From assembly GCA_946811185.2 (NCBI GenBank), contig OX328110.1, positions 15,616,456-15,680,455 on the forward strand: a stretch of 64,000 nt of DNA. The letters run 5' to 3'. The translations under genes were made by a program, and so were the position numbers. The stretch comes from Hippopus hippopus. Its lineage: Eukaryota; Mollusca; Bivalvia; Cardiida; Cardiidae. This document shows positions 19,652-30,000 of the stretch, piece by piece; the stretch's first letter is position 1; each line of letters opens with the position of its first letter. The notes under the pieces are model-generated. The model was not told where the DNA came from, made no database searches, and saw only the letters and a program-made list of their open reading frames with translations.

Positions 19652-19952
19652 AAGCGAGGGCCAAAATCAACAACCACAATAATAGAATAAACGAATCAAT
19701 GAAAGAGAAACTAAGTGCGGTAGATCTCAGATAGCTTTATTTCAACATTTAAAACAATGTCGAATTTAAAGTATTTTAATTTAGTTTTGAACCTATTACC
19801 ACACAAATTACTTTTACAAACCAAACACTAGCACAGTTAACACAAAGAAGAAACATTCGATAGAAACACAGATAACATTGTTGAACCATAGAGAAAATGT
19901 CTAGGAAAAGGAGCAGTTAGTTGATCAGAATTTTGCATCTTTTTCCTTAAAT

Positions 19953-20217
19953 AAGCCACGCTCAGTGAAAGGGGACTTTAATGCATCTGCAAAAAATATC
20001 GACACAGGTCAGCCTGCGCAATCCGCGCAGGCTGACCTGTGTCGAAATTTTTTGTTTTTGGTGACTTTTTATGCATTTCCAAGGACCATCATACCTAAGG
20101 AATCGGCCAGTTGTTTGACAAAAATGGATTTTATGGATCAATACTTATGCGATGACTTGCTTGGTATATCGCATCTCGGAGATGCATTAAACCGCCTTTT
20201 GCCAGAGTATGGCTTGA
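19953..20217. mobile_element. FB-A foldback element
   Basis: Complete. Ends AAGCCACGCTCAGTGAAAGG and CCTTTTGCCAGAGTATGGCTT. Near-perfect hairpin GACACAGGTCAGCCTGCGCA with complement, where GACACAGG replaces GACCCAGG on both arms. The hairpin is near the left end. Confidence 0.87.
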
Positions 20218-20330
20218 ATGAATGAATGAATGTTGTTTTATGGCGCATCGACAACTTTGGTCACTTAGCGCGCATAAGTATGGCTTGAAATTTTTTAATA
20301 GTTCTAAGTAAAGACTAGTTTCATTGCTTA

Positions 20331-20540
20331 ATTTGTACCAGACGACAAATTTTTGGACTCGCACATACTAAGAGAATTTGCTTGTCTCAAGCTATGGAAG
20401 TTGTCATAGATAGGGAAAAAAATAGTGGGGGAAAAAGAAGAAAACACTTATTACCTGCATTTTTTTTTTTTCCTAAAAGGTTTTCAAAACTTCTATTCCC
20501 CTGGTTCGTTTAAACAATGGATCGATTGTTATAGAGTTAA
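20331..20540. mobile_element. FB-B element, degraded
   Basis: GTACCAGACGACAAATTTTT at the left end, a worn core (AACACTTATTACCTGCATTT), and TATAGAGTTAA at the right, with TTAA at 20537-20540. Confidence 0.6.
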
Positions 20541-20552
20541 ATGAGTTAATGA

Positions 20553-20799
20553 ATAAACCCTTTCCCAAGCTACAAATTTTAAACTCTTCCAATTTGAAAA
20601 AAAGAACAAAAAAAAAAAAAAAAAAGCAGACGACAACTCTGAAAGTGGTAAAAATGAACAAGTTCTTTCACAGGGTCGAAAAAATTGTGGGGAAAGTAGA
20701 AAATGCTGATTACCAGCATTTTCTACTTTTCCCACAACGTGTTCAAAAGGCCTCCACTTCAAGGTCGTCTAAACCTGGAATAGTTTGGTTTAGAGTTAA
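20553..20799. mobile_element. FB-B foldback element
   Basis: Starts AAACCCTTTCCCAAGCTAC. The hairpin GTAGAAAATGCTGATTACC has a full complement. Ends GGTTTAGAGTTAA with TTAA at 20796-20799. An 18-nt A run expands the left half. Confidence 0.8.
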
Positions 20800-20832
20800 C
20801 TCGGTTACATAAAGCTGTGGTGTTAAATAGAG

Positions 20833-20978
20833 TTTATTTCATCAGCTTGTGGTTAATATGGGGAAATATTTGCCGAAAAAGGGAAAGGTCCGCGAAAATA
20901 ACTCGTGCCGTATTTTCGCGGACCTTTCCCTTTTTCGGCAAATATTTCCCCATATTAACCACAAGCTGATGAAATAAA
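20833..20978. repeat. Perfect palindrome, 68-bp arms and 10-bp spacer
   Basis: Left arm 20833-20900 begins TTTATTTCATCAGCTTGTGG; right arm 20911-20978 is its exact reverse complement, with no mismatch. The spacer is ACTCGTGCCG. It does not belong to FB-A, -B or -C. Perfect arms imply recent origin or gene conversion; an assembly or cloning artefact is also possible. Confidence 0.95.
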
Positions 20979-22530
20979 TTATACATTATATTTCCTCTGA
21001 TTATTTTGTCAACGAACGCCACTTTTAAAACTTAAAAAGCTTAAAAAAGTAGTTCCAGATTTTCGGCAGGAGGAAAATATTCACTGTGACGGGGAAATAA
21101 TTCCCCCCAGCTTAAATTACGACATTTCTTTACCCATAACATTTCTAAAAATAGACACATGAAATATAATATTGAACCATAAAGCACAAAGCACTGGAAA
21201 ATATAAGACTAACGAAATCTACAACAAAACGATAACGAAAACATATGTTAGCGAAACAGATCCGAATGACAAAATAATGAAGACAAAACTGTTTTCAAAA
21301 TGGATTCAATTTTAGATCTCTTTAAAACAGATTATAAAACATTATGCACTGCAAAGAAAAATCACTAACGAACGCTACAGTAAAACAATGATCATCAATA
21401 AAGCTAGCTAAATAAAACAGAACGACAAAAAAATGGTGAGGGACACAAAGTGACTTTAGTGTCAATGTGCTACCCGATAAAACTCTTGATTTTCAACAGA
21501 TAACAAATTATCATGATCTAAAACATGAAAATCAAGACCTACTAAAGAATAACACAGACAAACTAAGGTAGTAAAAACGAATGTGGAAAAGGTTGCAATA
21601 ACTTTCTTGATTAGCTACCAGCTTAACGTTTTCAAACAAGCAAAAACTCGAATATATCAATAAATACTAATTTTTTTCCGTAGACAACATATGATCAGTC
21701 AGAACTCTTGCAACACTTTCTCTCCAACTAAAGTTGTTTATAATTGTGGAAAGATCTAGATCAGTAATTGTTTTATCCATGTGACAAAAATTAAAATTTC
21801 ACGTGTCCTGTGTGATGATTTATCCTCTTCCAATTCGAAAAGTGGAAATTTTAAATCATTATTCGATAATCTTTCTATTCGAAACGTTATGAGATTCCAA
21901 TGTATACACATGTACATAAACGACATATTAGCCTAGACTTTACAAATACACATATTTTTCGTCAGTGAATATGCCAGTTAACAGTTAGCAGGTTTTGAAA
22001 ACATAAAGATAGCGCAGCGAAGTCATTGCTTCTTCTCACGCAAAGCCTTAATAGCTACTAGTATAATCTTTTCAGTCTAATCCTACTCGGCAACTTTTAG
22101 TAAATGCACCTAGTGCAGCCCATGGTATGCTAAGGATATGCCAAACATAAAATGATGTAAAAAAAAAAAACCAGGAAGAGTATTTTGGCGTCCAAACGGT
22201 AACATAAAATCTAATCCAAATATCTAAACTAGATAGCCATAAAACCTAACTCAAAACATCTAAACTAGAAGGTCATAAAATCAAATTTGATCATATAGAC
22301 TGAAAAATCATATAACTTAAACAGCTAACCTAGATATAAGTATCTAAAAATACACAATCCTACGTCATTTTTCACAATTTGCAACATATTTAAACTTCAC
22401 ACAGTTTCATAAAAGTGTACGACATAATAGTATTCCAGTTTTCACCTGGATTAAAACAAGGAGATTCGTTATGACTAAAATTGTTCTACTATACATTTGA
22501 GGATTCCTTTTATGTCAAATTTGTTCATTT

Positions 22531-22563
22531 GTGTGTGTGTGTGTGTGCGTGAGTGTGTGTCTG
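22531..22563. repeat. GT microsatellite at a SINE tail
   Basis: (GT)n with a few C/A interruptions, directly beside the 3' end of the minus-strand SINE-1 copy. Confidence 0.85.
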
Positions 22564-22565
22564 TG

Positions 22566-22778
22566 TTGAACGCCGCTTTCAACATTATTTCAGTCATATC
22601 ACGGCGACAGCTCACACAATTATGTATGTCCTGGGTTTCACCAGTACTAGGCTAGGGCTCTGAAGTGTCTTGCCCAAAGACACTCTCACGAAAAGCCCAG
22701 TGCGTCCAGTGAGGCTCGGACCCGGACCTTCCAGGTTACGAGTCCTACACTTTATAACTGAGCCACACAGGACCCCTT
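22566..22778 (-). mobile_element. SINE-1 (tRNA-derived), minus strand
   Basis: On the minus strand the head is GGGTCCTGTGTGGCTCAGTT with B box GGTCCGAGCC, then GTGTCTTTGGGCAAGACACT, AGCCCTAGCCTAGTACTGGT, and the tail GAAATAATGTTGAAAGCGGC. Nearly full length. Confidence 0.87.
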
Positions 22779-24295
22779 CAAGTTTGTTCAGAATACATCT
22801 TACATAACACTATTACAGAGTAAACTCTTGACTATCACTAATGTGGTACTTCAAATTAATCTATGAGTTTGAATGACATATACAAATCTCCTAAAAATGT
22901 GAAGCATCATTTTTAATTTCCCCAGAGCAAAATGGATTTCTGCTGCAATATTTGAAGCAAAAAAAACCCCCAAAAAACATCTCGTTCATATAAATGACCT
23001 GATAAATGTGAGTCTTAATTTAAAGCAATATATATATGAACCTGCTTTAACTTGCGCCTCTTTTAGTTTTGAAGAGGGGTACTTTTAACAATATTATGGC
23101 AAAGGGAGAAATTGCTAATAACGTGCAATTGCTCATTTTTCCATACTTATTAGGTATGTGCTGAACACTGATTGATGCTGATTATTAGTATTTTATAAGG
23201 TCTTCTGCTGTTTACTTATTTTAATGAGATGGTGAGTCAAATGGAACGATTTCTTGTTTATGTATCCAATTAGAATTACCAAGACTTTAATTTATACACA
23301 CAAATAACTTTTATTACAGATTTATATACGTAAAAAATAATCAAGGAATTTAATTTTCATTTCTCTTTTTTTTTTTTTTTTTTCAAATCATTATTTTTAA
23401 GCACACAAACTCCGAAACTACGAACACATAAACAAATAAATTGTACAGGTAGCGAAAACATGATTAAAGAGAATACCTAAGTAGATAATAACTGTAATTA
23501 ATATAATCTTAAATATTTAAACAATGTATCCATCAAAGAAATAATAAGGAATAAAAACATCAAATAAGAAAAAGAAAACTGTTAAAATCATAACGGTTTT
23601 CCTAATTGACCTAAATTGAAGATAAAATGTTTAACAATTACCGGTAAAAGATCTCTGGTAACTTCAGCACTGACGAAAAATCTCGATTATTTATTCCATT
23701 GTTTATCTCATTACATCTTCAAACGAGCTTGCAACAGACGACTTTGACGACAGAAAATGTGAAAATCAAGGTGAAAGGCTGATCAATAGAAACTGACAAT
23801 CTACAGAGTTTTGCTGCAAGACAAAAATATCCGCAACAAAAAGTCACAAGTTATGCTTGAAAATTACTAATCCAGATGTATAAATAACGAATGGTTAGTT
23901 CGGTACTTCAAATTTTCACTCTGCTTTACTTAGATTTCTCTTTCTTTATCATAGTCATGAAACAATTTTCTTCTAGTCCTTACATTGCCTTTATCCTTGT
24001 GCAGGACACGTAATCAAGGCATTGCAAGTGTGATTACTGATATTCAGTCTATTACCTACATTTTGTCCGAAATACCACACTAGCTTTAGAACTGAAGAAA
24101 AAATGAAAGATGTAGAAAGAAAATAAAGAAAAAAAAATCAGAAAATGCAACAACATAACACTAGTATTCAAGATATAAATGAGTTTCTTTTTCTCCGAGT
24201 AATACAATCATCAAACATCCAGCCAGCACTTTTCAAATGAAACAAAACTAAATAAAATATGGCATAAAACAAAGAGTACAACAAATCAAAAGCAT

Positions 24296-25640
24296 CACAG
24301 ATATTGGGTCAGCACTACACTAGAAATCTGCAAAACTTCATTGAAATCATCAGATTAAATACTGACAATTAGCACTTCCGTATAAAATCAATCCATTACC
24401 ATCTAAATAACCCGAATAAACAGGTACTGTACTTTAAAATAACAATCTATCACGTGTATTTCTCATTTGAATAAATAGATAGTAATAGCCTGTGTTACTA
24501 AAAAATCTATGGAATCTTACTGACATAACCATACTGTCATCGGCACTACACTTAAAAAAATTTGCCAAGTCTAACTGAAAGAATCGGGATCAAAAAGTTT
24601 TTTTGAGACAGAGCCGAGAGGTATAAATACAACTATTTTTGCAGAAATCCAGCTATTTAAGAGGTAGTTATACCTTTATGGCAATTTAAGCATTTCCGTC
24701 AGGTTTACATGCAATCAGTCAAACACTTATATACACCCAATAAAAATAAATGACTTCACAATAATATAATAGAAGTTTGCAGCTATGTCTATTCAGCTTC
24801 TAGTATTTCACAGGATATAACCAGTCAGCACTACACTAAATTCTGTTACTAATATAACCGGACTAACCGATTTCAATAGAAATCAATCAAATCTCACATG
24901 AATAATCGAATTCAACATATTTTGACATTAAGCACTACACCAAACATCTACTTTATCTCCACGTATAAAAGCACAGTTTACAGGATCTTAGCTGTTAGTG
25001 GTATCATGTGGTCCACAACTTCTCATTCAGGTAACCTATATTAACAGATACTGGAGGTCAGCACTAGAATAATAATCACTCAGACTCCATTTAAATAACA
25101 TGAATTAACAGATATTGACAGTTAGTTACTACACTTATAATCCAACGGATCCCACTCATATAACCTGTATTAAGAGGCATTGACAGTCAGCACTACACTT
25201 ATAATCTATCTGATCCCACTCAAATCACCTGTATTTACAGACATTGACAGTCTGCACTAAACTTACAATCTATCTGATCTCACTCGAAAAACCTGTATTT
25301 ACAGACATTGACAGTCAGCACTACACTTATTATCCATCTGATCCCACTCAAATAACCTGTAATTACAGACATTAACAGTCAGGACTACACTTATAACTCA
25401 TCTTGTTCCATTTAAATGACCTCAATCAACAGATGCTGACATTCAGCACTACAACAAAAATTGATCTGATCTCGTTTAAATCATCTGATTTAACAGATAT
25501 TGCCAGTCAGCACGGAACTTATCAATTCAATATCCTTTCAACAAAGTTTCTCAACATAATTATGTTGACATTCAGAGCTACAAACATCACAAAAACAACC
25601 GTAGATTCCACATCTTGACGGTCACCACTACTATGCTAAA
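24296..25640. repeat. 64-bp tandem repeat array, degenerate at the edges
   Basis: Unit includes TGACAGTCAGCACTACACTT, ATCTGATCCCACTCAAAT and CCTGTATTTACAGACAT. Units at about 25130-25400 are very similar at 64-bp spacing; units to the left (from about 24296) and right (to 25640) are more diverged. No coding frame. Confidence 0.8.
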
Positions 25641-25690
25641 CAAAATTTCTATCAAATCCCCATAGGGGACATACATCCTTCCTTCTTTAA

Positions 25691-25900
25691 TAACCCTTAA
25701 CCTTCTAAATAAGTTAAATGAAACTTTAAAGCCGATAGTAAAAACCCAAATGTTGCTATATCAAAGTTAATTTTGGGGAAAAATCTGTCCTTATTGGACA
25801 CTGTGGATCCAAGATCAGACTGTACGTTCTGTGCAGTCTGATCTTGATCTACACTGTCCGCAAAATGTCACTGAGTCGCACTTAGCAGCCTAAGGGTTAA
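25691..25900. mobile_element. FB-C foldback element
   Basis: Starts AACCCTTAACCTTCTAAATA, has hairpin GATCAGACTGTACG..TGTGCAGTCTGATC with one mismatch, and ends CTTAGCAGCCTAAGGGTTAA. Confidence 0.88.
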
Positions 25901-26267
25901 CACTGCCTCCTTAGTGTTATCATTTCAATCATTGCCTCCTTAAACAAATTAGGGGCAGACGCCGTGTAAATATTTTTATCCATGTATTAAAATCTGTATG
26001 GAGAGGATACCTGTTTTACACAATGTAATTAACGAAACAGTACAAAAATAATGCAAAACAAAATGACAAACAACAAAATGTATGGAATAAAACTGTTGGA
26101 TGAGGATACCTATTCACCAACAACTCTGAATATTATTTTCATTCTGGATTGTAAGTCTGATCTTCTGCTTGGCTGAGCCATATTCTATCTCAGCCAATCA
26201 GATTGGTCGTCTTTCAATTCAGAGCCAGACTTGAATTTGGATTGGTTGGTGAATATGGACCCTGATA

Positions 26268-26470
26268 TTCAACTCTTTACCAAACCACAAAATTTTAGAC
26301 GTTACCAAACTCAAAGTATGGGGGGAGGGGGCAAAAAAATGATTACTGCCTTTGATATGATAAAAAAAAAAACATCGTGGTTACCAGCATTTTCTCCTTT
26401 TTCCACAATGTTTTCAAAAGCCTTCTTCTATAGGGTCAGTAAAACAAGGAATTGTTTGATATAGAGTTCA
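26268..26470. mobile_element. FB-B element, left arm damaged
   Basis: TTCAACTCTTTACCAAACCAC at the left. The core is replaced by G- and A-runs before GGTTACCAGCATTTTCTCC. Right end GTTTGATATAGAGTTCA. Confidence 0.72.
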
Positions 26471-26597
26471 CATATAGTTTCTTGATACTTAATTCAAACA
26501 AACTTTTAACACCAATTTACGATCAGTGTTTCTAATGAATTCTTTAAAAATGACCTAAAACAGACAAAAATTCATCCATAACTCAATCACGTATATA

Positions 26598-26825
26598 TTA
26601 ACCCTTTACTTGACAGTCCCGTGTTTTAACGACCCTGTGCCAGAAGGCTTTTGAAAACATTGTGGGGATACGAGAAAATGCTAGTAACCAGCATTTTCTC
26701 CTATTCCCACAATGTTTTTTACAATATCAAAGACAGAAATCATCCTTTAAGGTACACGTGATTTGTCGTCTGCAAATGCTTTGAATTTAGTCAAGTCCGA
26801 ATATTGTCGTTTGGTAAAGAGTTAA
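26598..26825. mobile_element. FB-B foldback element, complete, past the transporter stop codon
   Basis: TTAA-CCCTTTACTTGAC at 26598 and GTTTGGTAAAGAG-TTAA at 26825. Hairpin GAGAAAATGCTAGTAACCAG pairs with its complement. It begins 30 bp beyond the transporter stop codon and would be in the 3' UTR if the mRNA reaches that far. Confidence 0.9.
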
Positions 26826-26827
26826 TA

Positions 26828-26858
26828 CTTGGTTCGCGTTTAGCAGCCGAGGGGTTAA
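26828..26858. mobile_element. FB-C terminal fragment overlapping the transporter stop codon
   Basis: On plus, GTTCGCGTTTAGCAGCCGAG runs into GGGTTAA, the FB-C right terminus with its TTAA. Only ~30 bp of the element remains before the FB-B copy begins. The TTAA (26855-26858) contains the transporter's TAA stop. Confidence 0.75.
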
Positions 26859-27066
26859 CCTGCTTTTGACAGCAGATCAGCTGATTCACTCATCTCTAGC
26901 TCATCCTTCTCGTTTGCCTTCTTCTCTGTTATCAAATCTTGCTTATCAGTTAATTCTGGCTTTTCTTTGGGGTCTACATATATGGTAACACTCTGCTCAT
27001 CTTCAACAGGTTTCTTTAAGCAACAGGAGGCGAAAGCAAAACCACAGCCAACTAATAGTATTGCAC
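26855..27066 (-). CDS. Transporter coding exon 5 with stop codon
   Basis: Acceptor GTTCAACAG. Encodes helix 12 (AILLVGCGFAFASC) and a ~50-residue charged cytosolic tail ending SADLLSKAG. The TAA stop lies inside a TTAA that borders an FB-C remnant. Confidence 0.9.
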
Positions 27067-30000
27067 CTGTTGAACAATGAAATATCTAAAAGATCGACAT
27101 TTTGTGAAGCCTGATGAGTCTCATATGATGGTCACTTTACCTTGTAAAAATGCAGACATACAAATTTAGGGGACATTTAGAAAATTTAGGGGTCCCCATT
27201 CAAAGAAAATGGGGACAAGAGAAAACCTTGCATGCAATACCTTAAATGCCTAATAGGTACTTTATAAGACGTTTTTCTTTTATTATTAGTAAAAATATAT
27301 AATAGAATATAAACAAAGGTATATCAAAATATATAAGGAAAACATTTGAAACATGGCTTATAAAAAAAAGTCAGCGCCTTGAGTTTTAGGTTTCTAAAAA
27401 TATCACAAACCATATCATATTTTGACTCTGCAGAGGGCTGTATGTAGTTTTCTAGACAGACAGACAGACAGAGGTGTGGAAGGGAAAGGGCAGATAGGAT
27501 GGCGATAGAGAACGAAAATGTGATAACAAAACCCTGTTGTAAGAAAGCTAAGATGGCAATAACTTACCTGATAATACAAAACTGTATTCATATGATTTGA
27601 AAGCCCCGTATACAAATCCTGAAATACAAACACACCATAGATGAGCCATGGTAAAAGCTAGTTGGATAAACATTTACCAATATGCATTGACAGTAAGAAA
27701 GATGCATCCTTATTTAATGAAACATTCTATCTATATAACAGTAAGTTATGGGACCTTTTAAATGAGCCGAGTTCCGGCAAAAGAGGGTTAAATGCATTCC
27801 TGTGATGCTTTATACCAAGCAAGTCATCACGTAATTGATCCATGAAATCCATTTTGGCAAACAACCGACTAAATCATGAGATAGAATGGTCCTTGGAGAT
27901 GCAGAAAATTTACCAAAAGCAAAATGTTCCGACCCAGGTTAGCCTGCGCGGACCGCGCAGGCTGGCCTGGGTCGATACTTTTTGCAGATGCATTAAACCC
28001 CTTTTTCACTGAGCATGGCTCAAATTATTTGTTCTATCTATAGAGAAAATTCTCCTTAGAACCCACACCAATGAGCTGAAACAGAGAAAAGAAAACAGTA
28101 TTATAAGTGTATGCACTTATATGTTAAAGACAAGTAAAACATCTCTCACCTGCTACAATAGGCCCTGGTATAGAACCAAAACCGCTAAAAAAGTTGGTCA
28201 GAGCATTTGCGTCCGATATATGAGTATTTCCCACAAAAATGAGAGAGAGTGAGGGCATCATGGTCGCAAAACACCCAATGAAGAGCCCAAGTTGGATGGA
28301 ATAGATAAGAACGCCTGGTCCAGTTTTGGAATACAAAGGTAATGATGCAGTGGCCACCCCAACTAGGCCGAGTACAACTGTATAAATGTACAGGCTCTTA
28401 TTTGCATCTTTTGAAACTACTAGTGAGGCAAGTACACGTCCAATAATATTGGCAACTGCAAACGCCATCATGATATATGATATATATTCTGTGCTGTCAT
28501 TCTGTAGGGAAGCATACTTTGGTAGATGTATAACTGACATGTAGTATGCAAAATTCCAAGCGGAGGTGCTGAGTATAAAACACAAAAAGCCCCAATTTTT
28601 TAACAAGGAAAAGTCCATAAAGCTGTTAATCCAGGATTTAGTCTCGTCTCTTCTTGACGCCTTTCTCTCGCAGTGCACATCCCGCTCAATCTTGGACGGC
28701 CGGCTGAGCATTCCACAAACACAGATTTGGGCGTGCATACTAGCAAGGACCAGGAAAAATCCATTGAGACCGGTACTTTCCATCAGAAACAGTCCAAAAG
28801 GTGTAGCCACAAAAATAGAGATGCCAGCCACCAGCGTTGCTATAGAGATGATCATGTACCGTAGCTTAACGAAGTAGTATCCCATAAGACACGTGACCGT
28901 GGTAACGTTTATGCAATTTCCAATACCTGCAAGTGGTTATAAATTAGTTTATTCATATATTTGTTCCCCTTTCAATTATTAGTTAGCAATTCAATCATTT
29001 TCTTATTTACACATTCATTTAAATTTATTTTTTGTTACAAGCACAAGTCGCAACAAAGGTGTATCCAAAGAAAATTGACGGTCAAATACGACAGCAAAAC
29101 CTGCTTTGAGAACAAAAAGCTGATTTCGGACTGAGAAATTTTTTCATATATTATCAATCCCAGCTATTATTGACATCCAAAGACTCAATAACTTTAAACA
29201 AGCTTATCTCATTTGCATATCATGAAGCAATGTATGTATTGATAGGTAGGCACGTGGTGCGCAAATATTATTTCGCCTAAAATGGTCGCTGGCAGAAATA
29301 GTTACTTTAAAAGTAGATTAAAAGTTGTCAGTCTTTCATTTTTATTTTATTTCATCTTTCATTACTAAAAACCTGGTTCTAAAATTCGTTTTTCTGCCAT
29401 CGACTCAACTTTCTGACCGACTGTACAATAACAGATTGACCTCTTCTCATTAATTTCCATTCTTTTAAAAAGTATGGTTCAAATTTAAATGCATTTTAAC
29501 ATCGGCATTGTTTACTTTTGGAAGCTATTGGGGTTTCAATTAAGTAACAAGCATCTGGTTCCATGCAATTGAAGGAGATAGTTACAATTAATTCATTGGC
29601 TGCTTTCCAAAAATAAGATCGCTCTACCAGGAATAAGCAAGTATAATTATACCAGGTAAAATTCCTGCTGTGACGATCACCAGCTCCAAGTTTGGCATGA
29701 AAGCGCTGAGTGCGAACCCCACTGTGGACATCACCCCTCCTATAACCAGAGCTATCCTGGCACTAAACTTGTTGATCAACATCACTGCAATGGGAGCTGA
29801 AATGGGGAGGTAAATATTGTACAAATACGGTAAAAGGGAAATAAATATTGTACAGAGATAGAAAAAGGGAGGTAAATAACAGTAAGATGGTAAAATAGGG
29901 ATATCGTGTTATTACTCCAGCGTTTATGAATATAAATGAAAATAGGGGAGAGCCTATACTCGATGTCTTGAGAAAACATTTAACAGACGCCCTGGCAAAA

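Larger units (their letters stand above)
20979..24295. other. 3.3-kb AT-rich gene-free stretch
   Basis: No exon or foldback element was recognised apart from the SINE-1 copy and its GT run at 22.53-22.78 kb. Short A and T runs are common. It lies downstream of the transporter and upstream of the galactosyltransferase. Confidence 0.4.
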
